Source: Hoplostethus atlanticus (taxonomy: Eukaryota > Chordata > Actinopteri > Trachichthyiformes > Trachichthyidae). From it: a stretch of 64,000 nt of DNA. Shown here in pieces: positions 46,898-58,398 of this stretch. The translations under genes were made by a program, and so were the position numbers. The first letter of the stretch is position 1. Each line of letters starts with the position of its first letter. The notes beneath the pieces were generated by a model, which worked only from the letters and a program-made list of their open reading frames with translations, was not told the DNA's origin and searched no databases. Where the stretch lies: the NCBI GenBank assembly GCA_034670405.1, contig JAXDDX010000005.1:7976001-8040000 (forward strand), in the 5' to 3' direction.

Positions 46898-49744
46898 AGG
46901 GTCTCCTGTTCACTTGCTGTGCAGGTGACAGAAAGCTCAATTACAAGATGGATGACTGTCTGACTGTGACATCTTAAACCTGTTACCTCCGAGTGGATGT
47001 TTATTTGAATTCTCCTCCCCACCGTATCACATATAGGGGGGGAATTCTCTTGAACTGCGGCAACAGGAGTGTAAATATTATGGGGAAAGCCACCGAGACA
47101 TGAAATGTAGCTTTAATTACAACATTGATATATCGAGGTCAGTCCCTCCGCGCATGTGGATGGAACATGACCTTTCCTTTTTCTGCCCATGATTTCTTGT
47201 TTGATTTGGTGTATACACTCATTAAACAAATGTATATAGTGTATTATATACGGTACAATATGTTTGTATAAGAGCAAGATGTATGGTGAGGGCTAAATGG
47301 GGTACTGTGTGGACTGATGTGTCATTGAGTTACAGGCCAAGCCACAGTTGTGCAACTGGTTGAAGTATGAAAGAGAAGTTATGTAAAGCACTGAAATGAT
47401 TCATTCAATTCAGTCAATCAAATGGTCCCCTTTTATCTAACGAGCATATAATTGAAACTGATCTCCAAACAGCTGTCAACAGCTTTTCCACAATTATTTT
47501 TTTGAATTTGGTCATACACCCTCATAGCTAGTCCAGAAGTAGCCGAACAGATCGATGAACTTCAAGGATGGCGTGATAAACGTGGGCCACAGTCATGATG
47601 CATCATACGTAGCTCTCAAAATATTTTGACCACAGCGAGCATTGCTTCGAGAACCGTGTTCATTTTGTTGATGAAAATTATGACCATTGTCAATTGCATA
47701 TTTTCAAGTGGTATTCACAGCTTTGGATGGTAGTCTGTTGCCAAAACTAGTCCTCTGAGGAAAATATTTTGTCTCAGAAAAACATCCCAATTCCGTGGCC
47801 CAACACAAGTTGACCGCATGGTGGAGATGGTTTTCGTGAAAGAAAACAACTAAAGAAGAACTTGAGCCACGTCAAACCCTGGTCAAACCAGGAGGCCAGG
47901 AAGGGGACTTGTCTCTGAGGCTCGACAGAAAAGGGGAATGTTGTACTAGTGGCCAGACCCAACAAACATACTAATGTTAATCTAAAGCCAGTAAAAAAAA
48001 AGAGTGAATTAATCACATTGGTTGTATTTTTTTTTAAATTTGTCTATAACATAGACATAATAGATATCATCGTAAGTGTCTAGATAGATAATGGTTCAGA
48101 ATTGGGCAGGAGACATAATTCACTACTTTCTGCTGGTGCACCTCCATCGACCGCCTTCGACCGCCTTCGACCAAGACAGCTGAGCAGGGACCCTGATTGA
48201 CCCTGATTTTAATACAGTATTTCTGATTGGTGGAGTTGACTACATGTTGATGCTAATGCAACTGTATCATCAAAATGCCCCCAGTGTATCAGGAACAAGC
48301 TACAGTGGAATCACTGTATAGTAAAATTACTGAGAACATGGAAGTGATGACATTTGGCTTCAGGCTACACTTAAGGAATGAGTAAAAGAAGCTACGACTA
48401 TTACTTCTGTATGTCAGTGTGTCAAACCTTTGTTTGTCCTCAGAATGACTACATCTTAAAGTACAACAGATGTAATTCAAATGTACCTGCATGCAATTCT
48501 AGCTAGGGATTTTTAGAAGCCTGTTAATCACCAATGGAGAGCAATGGAAGTTTTTGTTCCTGAGAAATTTGCGCCAACCTTAATTTAGCTGTTGTGCATT
48601 TTGTTAACTCTTACATTGTACCGATTGATGTTCCTGCAGGCTACATACTGTGCCCCAGTGTCATAAAGGTTACACATGATGTGGGTCTGAGACATTGCCC
48701 TTGTCTATCTGAGCCCTCAGCTCCACAGTTTATACTGTAAAAGCATGATAACCATCGCCACCACCTCCATAGTGTCAAGATAAAACCTCGATCTGTCGAG
48801 ATAGGTGTTTAATAAGCTGTTTAATGCGGGACTGGCAGCCGTCTATCTATCTCAACTTCCTCCTATCTTTGGCATGAAGAGGAAGCCAAGGCATATTGTA
48901 CCGTGAAGTTATGTTTTGATAAGTCAGCATTTTTTCATTTTCACTTTTTAACCATTTACTTTCCTTTTTGCCTCTTATGGAAAAGGGTTTGCTTAGAATA
49001 GCACCAAAAGCACAAACTAACTGTAAGAGTAAAAACAAACCTGATTGTTCACGTAGTATTTGTAATTTTAATCAAAATTTACAAAGGGGAAAATAATGAT
49101 TTACAGTATATACCGTTAAGATGAAAAACAAACATTTATATCAATTTCAGACAAGTACACTTTTCTCCACAGACAGTGACTCAGTGTTAAGCAGTGAGGA
49201 ATGAGGGGGATTTCCGCAGTCCGCAGGTGCGTTTTCATGTAGGGTCTTTTGGGTTTGAAAGCACAGACGGACACACAGACACTCCCCTACCTACCTGACC
49301 AAGCTTTATGCTGGTCCCCAAGGGCAAAACAATCCCTCCCCCACAGTACTATCCCCGAAAGGAAACAATATAAACTTAGAGGGGGGGAAAGCATGTCAGA
49401 CATACCTGTTGTTGTCTTGCATCTTCATAATTTAATAAGGCATAAACCAAATGGATGAGCTGCAATAAAGACGGCATTTACTTCCCCCAGCTACATGCTT
49501 GTAACCCAATACTCAACGCTGGTGGAATTTAAGATCCCGGTCTGGGCCAAGCTGGGCCAGGCCAGGATATACTGCCTGCTCTGTGGCTCAGGGCAACTAA
49601 TGGGCTCCCATACACACATAGGAGGAACTCCCATGATGCTTCGCTGAGGAGGCCTGGGTTGATTGTGTTTTGGAACGTCTTCAAGTAGGGCACAATGTCA
49701 GAAAGCCATAATGTATGAAACAATAATGTAATGCTGGCTGAGGA
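46898..49744. other. unannotated non-coding stretch
   Basis: Microsatellite-poor. 47030-47210 is a balanced segment with TTTAATTACA and GATATATCGA cores. A 12-bp tandem (TCGACCGCCTTC-like, about 2.2 copies) lies at 48147-48172. No exon recognised. Confidence 0.45.
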
Positions 49745-49745
49745 G

Positions 49746-50085
49746 GGGCGGCACGGTGGCTCAGTGGTTGGCACTGTCAACTCACAGCATAAGCACCCGG
49801 GTTTGATCCTCGGCCTCGCCCCTTTCTGTGTGGAGTTTGCATGTTCTCCCTGTGTTTGCGTGGGTTTCCTCCAGATGGTTTCCTCCTAAGACATGCAAGT
49901 CAAGTGGACTGGAGTCTGTAAACGACCCATGAGTGTCAGTGTCTGTCTATCTGTGCTGGCCCAGCGATGGACTGGGACCTGTCCAGGGCATCTTCCTGCC
50001 TTCTGATAAATATACCGGGATAGGCTCCAGCCTCCATCACCCCGAAACGTATTGAGGAAGTAGAAAGAATGAAAGAATAGGATAT
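49746..50085 (+). mobile_element. tRNA-derived SINE of the HE1/V-SINE-like type
   Basis: It starts 'GGGCGGCACGGTGGCTCAGT', containing an A-box-like TGGCTCAGTGGT (49757-49768). A B-box-like GGGTTTGATCCT lies at 49799-49810. The body carries 'TGTGGAGTTTGCATGTTCTC', the 'TGGACTGGGACCTGTCCAGG' block and 'GGGATAGGCTCCAGCC', then a degraded GAATGAAAG-type tail. This order is the standard one of a family that is abundant in fishes and related to shark HE1. The copy is complete but diverged. The same family appears 5'-truncated and inverted at 7.1 kb. Confidence 0.85.
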
Positions 50086-51863
50086 ACAATATATACAATG
50101 ATCAATGGTAATTACAAGGCTGATAGGTAAGTATACTGTAAATACCTCCATACACCTATATGAAGAAAGGAGAGGCTTTCCTCACAGATATTGAATCCTC
50201 AAACATAGTTATCTTGGAAAAAGAGAAAGGACCGCCTGCTCAGTTGGCCGTGGTTTGGAGACATTTTCAACTCCAATGTCAGGAAGGATCATAGTCATGC
50301 AGAACACAGCTCCCAGTGAGTGACTGTGGTAAGGACACATGCGCAAACCCCACCAATCCATCAATTAAACTTCAATCTAACCATCAGCATTCATTGATGT
50401 ACTCACAAAGGGCATCTGATATCGCACAACACATGCACATTTGTCTGCAAGACATACAGATCTTCTCTATGGGCGCAAAGTTGTTTCATCCCTAATGGCT
50501 GCCCTGTGGTTGAGGAAACACAATGGGATGCTTGTAGCACAAGGAGAGGTCAACAGCCATGATGCTTCCACAATGAGGCTGTAAATTAATATTTTCGACT
50601 TGGGCTCATCTTAGAGCAGAACAGAATGAAATATGAAATATATAATATGAAAACAGATCGCTTGATATAGTTGTTTTCACTTGGTTCATCAATATAGATT
50701 GGAATCCAGAGAGACTGACAACAAATCGGTGTAAAAAAAATTGTTTGTAAGCAAATAGAAGTAAGTAATATAATATGTAGCACAAATATACCACCCACAC
50801 ATGCTGTATACCACACAGATTTATCAAATTAGACATAGTGAGTATTAATTTCTGCTCATTTCAAATACTGTAATTTCCACTCAGACCATTCAGTCTAATT
50901 GAGCTGAACGTTTTCAATGACTGTGCAATGTAATCAATCCTTTGGAGACCAGAAGAATATGGTAAAACAACATTAACCTCACAGGATTCAGACGGTGCAT
51001 GTTTCAAAAATATAAATCATATTAGATTTGAACAATGTGACATTTCTATATGAGGTTTATTCAGTAGAACTGCACCGGCCAGGCTGCGGATTTGATTCAG
51101 AGGACATGTGAAAGTGTAGCCAAGTCTATTGTCCTGATAGTCTTTTATCCCTATAACATGATCCCACTGTGGTGCACGGGGGGAGATAAACAGTCACATA
51201 GCTGGGAAGCCACTGCGACTGTTTTCTATAACTCATAACAATGCAGCGATCCCGTTACAAAACAGATGGATTGAGAACAGAGAAGAAGGAAGCGAGAAGA
51301 GAAAAGTACAATCACAGAAAAGGGGTTTAGACAAAGATTTAGAAATAGGATCTGTGCATTCGAAGGATTGTCCTGATTAGGAAATGTCGAAATAAGCCAT
51401 AATGTCTTCTGACTTTTGCAGTGGAGGGGAAAATATTATTCAACCCACATCCGTAACTGAACTGAGCAAGTATTACCGCTATAACCAATGAATGAATGTA
51501 CGCAATGAGCACCCAATTTTCTAAATGAAATGGCTACACGAGGCAAGAGGTTTTGAGCTTTGTGTAAGCTTACCGTCAGTATGGTAGGGCATGTTGGGCT
51601 GTAGCTCACTTACCTGTCCTGTGTCCCTCCCACCCCACACCCCGACCAACACACACACATATGCATGTATGCCTTCCCTGTCATATTCCATGTGGCACAT
51701 CCACCCTCTCACTAAGAATCTGATTCCCACCCTCTAGTTTATTCTCTCACTCGCATCCACTCGCCCATTCAATCAATTTCTTTATCTGCGTCAGAGGGGG
51801 ATGGAGCGATGGAGCGAACACATATACACAGACAATCACTCACATGCATAACTATGGGCAATA
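50086..51863. other. unannotated non-coding stretch
   Basis: AT-rich around 50590-50860. Nothing recognised. Confidence 0.45.
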
Positions 51864-51895
51864 TACCGATCAGCCATAACATTAAAACCACCTGC

Positions 51896-52210
51896 CTAAT
51901 ATTGTGTAGGTCCCCCTCGTGCCGCCAAAACAGCTCTGACCCGTCGAGGCATGGACTCCACAAGACCTCTGAAGGTGTCCTGTGGTCTCTGGCACCAAGA
52001 CGTTAGCAGCAGATCCTTTAAGTCCTGTAAGTTGCGAGGTGGGGCCTCCATGGATCGGATTAGTTTTTCCAGCACATCCCACAGATGCTCGATCGGATTG
52101 AGATCCGGGGAAGTTGGAGGCCAAGTCAACGCCTTGAACTCTTTCATACGCAGCAAGCTGCGATGCACTGTGTGTTCTGACACCTTTCCATCATAGCCAG
52201 CATGATGCAA
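51896..52210 (-). pseudogene. Tc1-like transposase, C-terminal part with internal deletion
   Basis: The first 22 residues (SEHTVHRSLLRM) belong to the end of the second DNA-binding subdomain. They join directly to EFKALTWPPTSPDLNPIEHL, whose E (residue 41) is the third acidic residue of the DD(34)E triad. The two preceding catalytic aspartates and everything between are deleted (joint near 52145). The tail runs through RRVRAVLAARGGPTQY to a stop near the left TIR. Non-functional. Confidence 0.9.
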
Positions 52211-52213
52211 ATT

Positions 52214-52474
52214 TCAGCAATTTGTGCTACAGTAGCTCTTCTGTGGGATCGGACAGGCTAGCCTTTGCTCCCCACGCGCATCAATGAGCCTTGGGCGCCC
52301 ATGACCCTGTCGCCGGTTCACTGGTTGTCCTTCCTTGGACCACTTTTGGTAGGTACTAACCACTGCATACCGGGAACACCCCACAAGTCCTGCCGTTTTG
52401 GAGATGCTCTGACCCAGCCGTCTAGCCATAATTTGGTCCTTGTCAAAGTCGCTCAGATCCTTACGCTTGCCCAT
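52214..52474 (-). pseudogene. Tc1-like transposase, N-terminal part
   Basis: Begins [15 protein letters not shown]. Residues about 8-46 form the first helix-turn-helix ([22 protein letters not shown]) and GRPR at residues 59-62 is the linker motif between the two DNA-binding subdomains. The frame is lost after about residue 75, where a frameshift leads to stop. The ATG lies about 145 bp inside the right TIR, the normal place for this family. Confidence 0.9.
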
Positions 52475-52621
52475 TTTTCCTGCTTCAACACATCAACTTC
52501 AAGAACTGACTATTCACTTGCTTCCCAATATATCCCACCCCTTGACAGGTGCCATTGTAACGAGATAATCGATGCTATTCACTTCACCTGTCAGTGGTTT
52601 TAATGTTGTGGCTGATCGCTA

Positions 52622-53184
52622 TATAGAGACTCCAATCCACCTGACTTGCATGTCTTTGAAATATGGAAGGAAATCCATGCGAGCACGAGAATATGCAAAC
52701 CCCACACAGAAAGTGCTGGGAATCAAAACCACTCCACTGGTCATCAACACAAATTCCTCGTATGTGTAAACATATTTGGCAATAAACCTGTTTCTGATTG
52801 TGGTAGCTATCACATACTGAACGCCCAACCCTAACCCTAAGAATAGAGGAGCAGGGTTGACGATGTCTGTAAATGTCTAAATGCGGTTTAGGGACAAGGG
52901 AATGTTTTTCAACACGGCTATGTTGTGGGTTATGTGAAATTCTGTAAATGCCAGGTTTGGGAATCCTTGCTGACAGTTTAGGAGGCAAGCTGATGTTTGC
53001 CAGGAGCATGACTGCGGGGCGGTCAGTGTAAACAGTGTTCACCATACAAGCAGGAGCGTGGCACTACAGCATGCATATTGGTTTTGATGTTCGAGGAACC
53101 ATTTCAAAGTAATTTCAAATTGTTTCAGATATTTGACCACTTTAATCCAAATTCATATTTGTAGTCTATATACTTTATGTGCTG
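52622..53184. other. unannotated non-coding stretch
   Basis: Contains CCCTAACCCTAA (52828-52839), too short for telomeric DNA. No gene. Confidence 0.45.
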
Positions 53185-53255
<71 letters not shown>

Positions 53256-53256
53256 C
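53185..53256. repeat. (TCTA)n tetranucleotide microsatellite
   Basis: About 18 perfect units, likely polymorphic in length. Confidence 0.98.
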
Positions 53257-54547
53257 CTGTTCGTGCTCCTTTACTAGCTCTCCTGTCACACCCATCCCCG
53301 CCGAAGTCCAAACCCCCGCCTCTGTCATTGACCTCCAGTCTCCATGGTGGATGCACAGCTAAAGAGCCTGGGAGGCCGGGGTCACTGCTCCTGACAGGCA
53401 GCCCTGGCTGATCTGTCTGTTGGCTCGACACATCCACAGGGATTCGGTTACTGTCAGCAGGGTACTTCAGAGGATGGCCCGACACACCAGACACGCACAC
53501 GCAGAGATGTTCGTACATATGAATGGATGCACACATGCTCTCTCTCTCTTACACACCCCAACACAAACACATGTACCAAGGCACATTTTACTCCCCAACT
53601 TTGACACACACACACACACACACACACACATGCAGGGCAGGAGCTTGGAGGACGTGAGTAAGCGGGCCTAGGGTTCCATCCTAATTTCCCCATGAACAGA
53701 TGTTATCTGCTACCAATTAACAGCCCTTGTCAACGCTGCTGAAATCGATGCACCAGCCCCGCTCCAACACTATTTCCATCCTGACCTTTTCCCCGTAGTT
53801 GTTTTTTTGAAGGAGTTGTTTTGGTGCCTTGAGCTCTTTCGGGCAGGAGCAGGGTGTGTTGCTCCCGTTACAGTAAGTGTGTTGACAGTGTAACTCTCCA
53901 ACCTGCTACAAAGCGTGACTCTATATCGGAAATACAGACGAGTGGAAGTTTCTGTAATTTCCTGGTTCCAAACCTGAGGCTGTGAGTGTTCAAGCCTACA
54001 GAACTGCAGACTTGACATTCATTCCAAATGACTGATCTTATGGAAATTATGACAATGTCGGGCATTACAAAATGTGCACTGATACCGTTAAGCTTTGCTA
54101 CACAGGCAGTAATGTTGATAGTCTACTTTGGGATTACACTTTAAAAGCATTTAAATCAAAAGACATATATTTGGCTTGAAATATGGGAGAGAAATAGGCC
54201 TTGTTATCTGTGGCCTGCATCAGCTTGGTCTGGGTGCACCTGTGCAAGGTTAGTTAACTTAACTGCAATGTTTTGGAGATAACAATCGGAAATACAGTAC
54301 TTCATTTGTTCAAATCACATGTTGAAAAAAACAGTTATTGATAAAGAGAAAGATCCAATATTTACAGACTTTTTGGAACATTTTTGGAACTCTTCTATCT
54401 CGCTTCCTGTTCTCGCTCCCTCCCTCTGTGCTTTCCTCCCTCTCTCTGGTAACACTATCCCAGTGCATCACCAGGTGATAAATGATCATTTCTTTCCAGC
54501 AGAGTATGGGTGGCTTCGCCTGACCCTGCTGCGCGACCTTGCACAGA
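53257..54547. other. non-coding stretch with an AC run
   Basis: (AC)14 at 53604-53631. No exon or transposon recognised. Confidence 0.5.
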
Positions 54548-54585
54548 GAGACAGACGGACAGACAGACGGACAGAAAGACAGCAG
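54548..54585. repeat. (GACA)n/(GACG)n tetranucleotide repeat
   Basis: Imperfect GACA/GACGGACA units. Confidence 0.92.
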
Positions 54586-54891
54586 GACAACAAACTCTGC
54601 CATTGTCTGGTATTGGCTCTGCAAGCTCACAGCTTTCTCCTCTACTCACCGGGGGTATCAGTCATGCAAGAGTGTATAGCAACAGAAGTGAAGATCAAAG
54701 TCAAATGCTGGTCCCCTTTTCTTTAGGGGTGTGAATGAGAAACATAGTCTCTCACTCTGCGATGGATGGTATTTGAAACATATTGGTATTGTCTTATCAT
54801 GAGACCCACCAGACATATCCATGACCCATTTTGGGTCTGTATGTTAAGAACAAGGATCTAAGTAAAGGTTAAATTGAACTTGGAAATTACA
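54586..54891. other. unannotated flank of the hAT element
   Basis: Nothing recognised. Confidence 0.4.
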
Positions 54892-54899
54892 ATTACATA

Positions 54900-56189
54900 C
54901 AGGGGTGTAAAAAGTACCCAGAGATTATACTTAAGTTAAAGTATGGGTACTGGTTCAAAAATCTTACTCAATTACAAGTCAAAGTATCTAGCTAAAAATA
55001 CACTTGAGTAAAAGTCAAAAAGTTTCTACTTTTAAATGTACCCAAGTATTAAAAGTATTAAAGTATTAAAATGTTTTAGAATTGTCGACCCATTGCAATA
55101 ATAAAAAAGTACAGGGGACATTTTTTGCATTGAAATTACTTCATTAAATTCACTTAAGCCAATCGTAACTAATTGTGACATAACAAAGGCCAATTGTGAT
55201 ATCATAAAGGCCAATTGTAACATCACAAAGGTCAATTGTGACATCATAAAAGCCAATTGTGACATCATAAAAGCCAATTGTGACATCACAAAGGCCCATT
55301 GTGACATCACAAAGGCCAATTGTGACATCACAAAAGCCAAACGTAACACCACAAAAGCCAATTGGGACATCATAAAAGCTAATCGTGACATCACAAAAGC
55401 CAATTGTGACATGAATAAAGCCAATCGTGACATCACAAAAACCAATCGTAACACCACAAATGCCAATTGCGACATCACTAAAGCCAATTTTGACATCAAA
55501 AAAGCCAATCATAACATCACTAAAGACAATTGTGATACCACAAAAGCCAATTCAATATCGCACATCCTCATGTTCTTGTCAAATAGTTGAAAAGGATTTT
55601 TAAATTGGCACTATGGTTACTGTCCACTGGAAGCTTGTTAGCATTTTGTATCAATGCAAGTGGAAACAAATGGGTTAAGCTAGCCAGTATTTACCAAACC
55701 AGATACTGGCTAGCTAACCCCATCGGCCATGGGTGCCGATCGTTTCGTCCTCATTCCTCATAACTTTAGAGGCCATCTTCTGTAGCTTCGCTGACTGTCA
55801 TATTCTGATAGCAGGTTTCATCAAAGAGCCTCGCTTTCTGGTCTTGCACAAGGACCAATAAGCATGGGTATGGACGGGTTAATTTTCCATTGATAGGGAT
55901 CTTATTGGTTTTAAATAAAGTACGGCCGTGGGGTTATTAGTTCAGCCAATGAAAAAAAGAATACTAATTTAAAGTTTCTAAAGTTTGTTGGACCTGCGAG
56001 ACTTACTTGTACTTGGTAGGTCTGAATTTTAAATGTAAGGAGTAAAAAGTATCTTTTTTTTCTCGAAAATGTAATTGAGTAAGAGTACAAGTATACAAAT
56101 TGAATAATACTCGAGTGAAGTACAAATCCCCCGAAATCGTACTTAAGTATAGTAACGAAGTACAATTACTCAAGTACTTTACACCCCTG
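54900..56189. mobile_element. non-autonomous hAT-type element, 1290 bp, intact target duplication
   Basis: The left end is CAGGGGTGTAAAAAGTACC. The right end, read inward, is CAGGGGTGTAAAGTACTTGA. The 8-bp direct repeat ATTACATA flanks both sides exactly (54892-54899 and 56190-56197), the hAT hallmark. Subterminal DNA on both sides is full of AAGTA/TACTT motifs. No transposase fragment is recognised. The centre holds a 21-bp minisatellite (separate entry) and a bulged hairpin (55672-55690 / 55703-55720). The perfect TSD argues for an insertion that is not very old. The terminal motif is familiar from dispersed fish hAT-type elements. Confidence 0.9.
55169..55551. repeat. 21-bp minisatellite inside the hAT element, 18 periods
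   Basis: Consensus about CCAATTGTGACATCACAAAAG. CCAAT-like pentamers begin at 55169, 55190, 55211 and so on to 55547, every 21 bp without a single indel. About eight units keep TGACATCA exactly. Units at 55337 and 55442 share the variant GTAACACCACAAA, a possible five-unit higher-order copy. Because 21 is divisible by 3, long heptad-like open frames arise on the minus strand (55032-55508, 55150-55512). I regard these as by-products. Confidence 0.96.
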
Positions 56190-56197
56190 ATTACATA

Positions 56198-57205
56198 TAT
56201 TATAGTATGTCTGCCAACATATACATCACCTTCAGGATTTGGTGCTGTAATGGTACATTAGCACAATCAGCTAAGAGCTAGCTGCTAGCGCTGCGTAATG
56301 ATTCTCTCTATATATAGATGAGGCTCTATTCTCTGGGGTCCATTAATGACGGATGCAGCTGAGGAATCCATTTGGTGTCCTTCTTGTGAACACCATACTG
56401 AATATATCTCTATGGTCTTTTACAAATCAACTTAATAGTTAACTTTATACAGCCAGTTGCATAGATGTTATTTCAGGCAGTGTAAGTAATTTACTTATTT
56501 TTCCCCCAATCTGGTGTTGATTTCTGAGTCTTCCGTTTCTGAGGAGCATGTTACTACCAAGGTGAATGCTCCTCTGGTACATATATATACCTTATGAATT
56601 TAATTAGTCATGCAATCCCAGGGAAAGACTTTCCTGAGATTTAGCAATTACATGTGTGCAAAATGATATCGGGTCTCAGCATCTGGGAATCCAACACAAC
56701 ACACGTTTTCAAGACAAAAACAAACGATGGAGGCTCACAAACTTTGAAATGCAATTGTTGATATAAATACCCTCAAATTTCCATCATAATAAACATGACA
56801 CAACCTATCGGCCATAAAATCTCTTGATCTGGTTTGACAGTTTTAACAAAGATTGACAAATAGATTCATGGGACAACAAGTACAGTGGAAAATTCAACCT
56901 CTTAGTTAAACCACATTAATGCATTCTTTCATTGACTTCAGCATATTACAATAAACAAGCAAAGCAACAAGCAATAATGGTCAGAAATAAAATTCACATC
57001 AGTGACCGTGAACTCCAAACTTTAAGGAGAATTGTGATGGCCAGAGGTAAGTGGCACACACTGGGCTAATAAATAAGAGGTCTCCAGTGCACCTGTAAGA
57101 TTCCTCAATATGACGTTTACCCTTCAGTATGCCTGTCATGGCTCATGGGTGGCACAGCCGTGGGAAGCAGTGGTTCCTGGTCCGACACACATTCCTGTTC
57201 CTGAG
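56198..57205. other. unannotated non-coding stretch
   Basis: AT-rich, with short TATATA runs. Nothing recognised. Confidence 0.45.
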
Positions 57206-57234
57206 CGCACACACACACATACACACACCCACAC

Positions 57235-57274
<40 letters not shown>
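57206..57274. repeat. (AC)n microsatellite
   Basis: An imperfect AC start (57206-57238) then a pure run. Confidence 0.95.
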
Positions 57275-57275
<1 letters not shown>

Positions 57276-57337
57276 CCCCTAGCCCGCCCACCTGGGCTGG
57301 ATGACCCCCTAAACAGCTCCAATTACCAGGCACTGAC

Positions 57338-57493
57338 AGACAGACAGATTAGGTCTGAACAGGGGTGCTGAGGCCTGCACAGACAGACAGATAGAAAGGC
57401 AGGCAGACAGAGAGAACGTCGGGCTGGCTAGCAGGTCGTCGGACAGACAGACAGCAAGACAGATGGGGTCTGAGCAATGGGCCTACGGGCTGC

Positions 57494-57528
<35 letters not shown>

Positions 57529-57529
57529 G
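57338..57529. repeat. GACA array with higher-order duplication
   Basis: GACA blocks at 57338-57350, 57381-57415, 57441-57463 and 57499-57529. The segment GACAGACAGACAG...GGTCTGA(A/G)CA...CTGCACAGACAGAC occurs twice about 103 bp apart, indicating a duplication larger than the tetranucleotide. Confidence 0.88.
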
Positions 57530-57591
57530 GGCTGATGAAGACAGCCAGCACACTGCCATGGAGAAGGGATTGAGGATGCAGAAAGGAGGAT

Positions 57592-57593
<2 letters not shown>

Positions 57594-57626
<33 letters not shown>

Positions 57627-57630
57627 GAGA
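57594..57630. repeat. (GA)18 microsatellite
   Basis: A GA run with one CGA interruption. Confidence 0.95.
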
Positions 57631-57760
57631 ATTCACAAGGGAATTTAGTCATTAATTACAGTGAGTATGTTTACATGGGGCCCTCATCAGAGCAGTGCAA
57701 GGTGGAGATTGGTTTGCTCTCTCACCATGACTGGGTCCCCTAGCAAATTGAGACTCCCCT

Positions 57761-57762
<2 letters not shown>

Positions 57763-57802
<40 letters not shown>

Positions 57803-57915
57803 TTTTCCCCAAGGCAGCCACCTTCACCCTGCAGCCACCTTCACCCATGACCTAAGGCAGACCATAACAAAACCTCTGTTATTTTGAGTGTGTAGGCCTG
57901 TACGTGCACCACCCC

Positions 57916-57971
<56 letters not shown>
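57763..57971. repeat. two (AC)n arrays
   Basis: AC arrays at 57763-57799 and 57921-57971 (the second is 51 bp, pure). Between them 'GCAGCCACCTTCACCC' is duplicated in short tandem (57814-57846). Confidence 0.95.
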
Positions 57972-57972
<1 letters not shown>

Positions 57973-58364
57973 ATCCACTGCCTGACCCACAGCATAGCAG
58001 AATAAATCACTTTTCTTTTATGATAGTTTTACTGTAGTAAAATAGGGAGGGAAGGGAAAACAAATTCACAGGGTTTAAAGCCAGGCCCCGGGACACTGTA
58101 TGAACACACAGGGCATTTGGAGGGTTTAAGTAAAGACCAACCAGTAAATTGCCTCCCGACCACAACGACAGCAAGAAAGTACTGAGGCGTTTCGGATGAT
58201 TTATTATTCAAAGACTTTATAAGCTTTTCTGTGTTTTTTAAGGAGGGGGTGTTTCCAGCAAAAAGATTTCTTTTTTTTTGAGCCTTTGAGAAAATTGTGC
58301 TGCTTGTGGTGGAATTCTTTTCAATTAAGCCAGTGTTTTAGCCAGCAGTGGATGAGGCGATGAC
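57972..58364. other. unannotated non-coding stretch
   Basis: T9 run at 58271-58279. Nothing recognised. Confidence 0.4.
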
Positions 58365-58398
58365 AGAGCACACCATGTGTTTAGACATGGTGTGCTCT
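58365..58398. repeat. perfect 14-bp hairpin
   Basis: AGAGCACACCATGT (58365-58378) and its exact reverse complement (58385-58398) with a 6-nt loop. Confidence 0.94.

Larger units (their letters stand above)
51866..52619 (-). mobile_element. Tc1-like DNA transposon, internally deleted (754 bp)
   Basis: The ends CCGATCAGCCATAACATT (left) and, from the right, GCGATCAGCCACAACATT continue to AAAACCAC as TIRs, each flanked by TA (51864-51865, 52620-52621), the Tc1/mariner target dinucleotide. Two minus-strand transposase remnants lie inside. Full-length fish Tc1-like elements are usually about 1.3-1.6 kb, so roughly half is gone. The copy cannot encode transposase but keeps both ends. Confidence 0.94.

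Noticed and set aside
52828..52839. Telomere-like CCCTAACCCTAA
   Set aside because: Barely two units, expected by chance; not an interstitial telomeric array.
55169..55551. CRISPR-like array (regularly spaced repeats)
   Set aside because: The units are contiguous 21-bp tandems without spacers, inside a eukaryotic hAT-type element.
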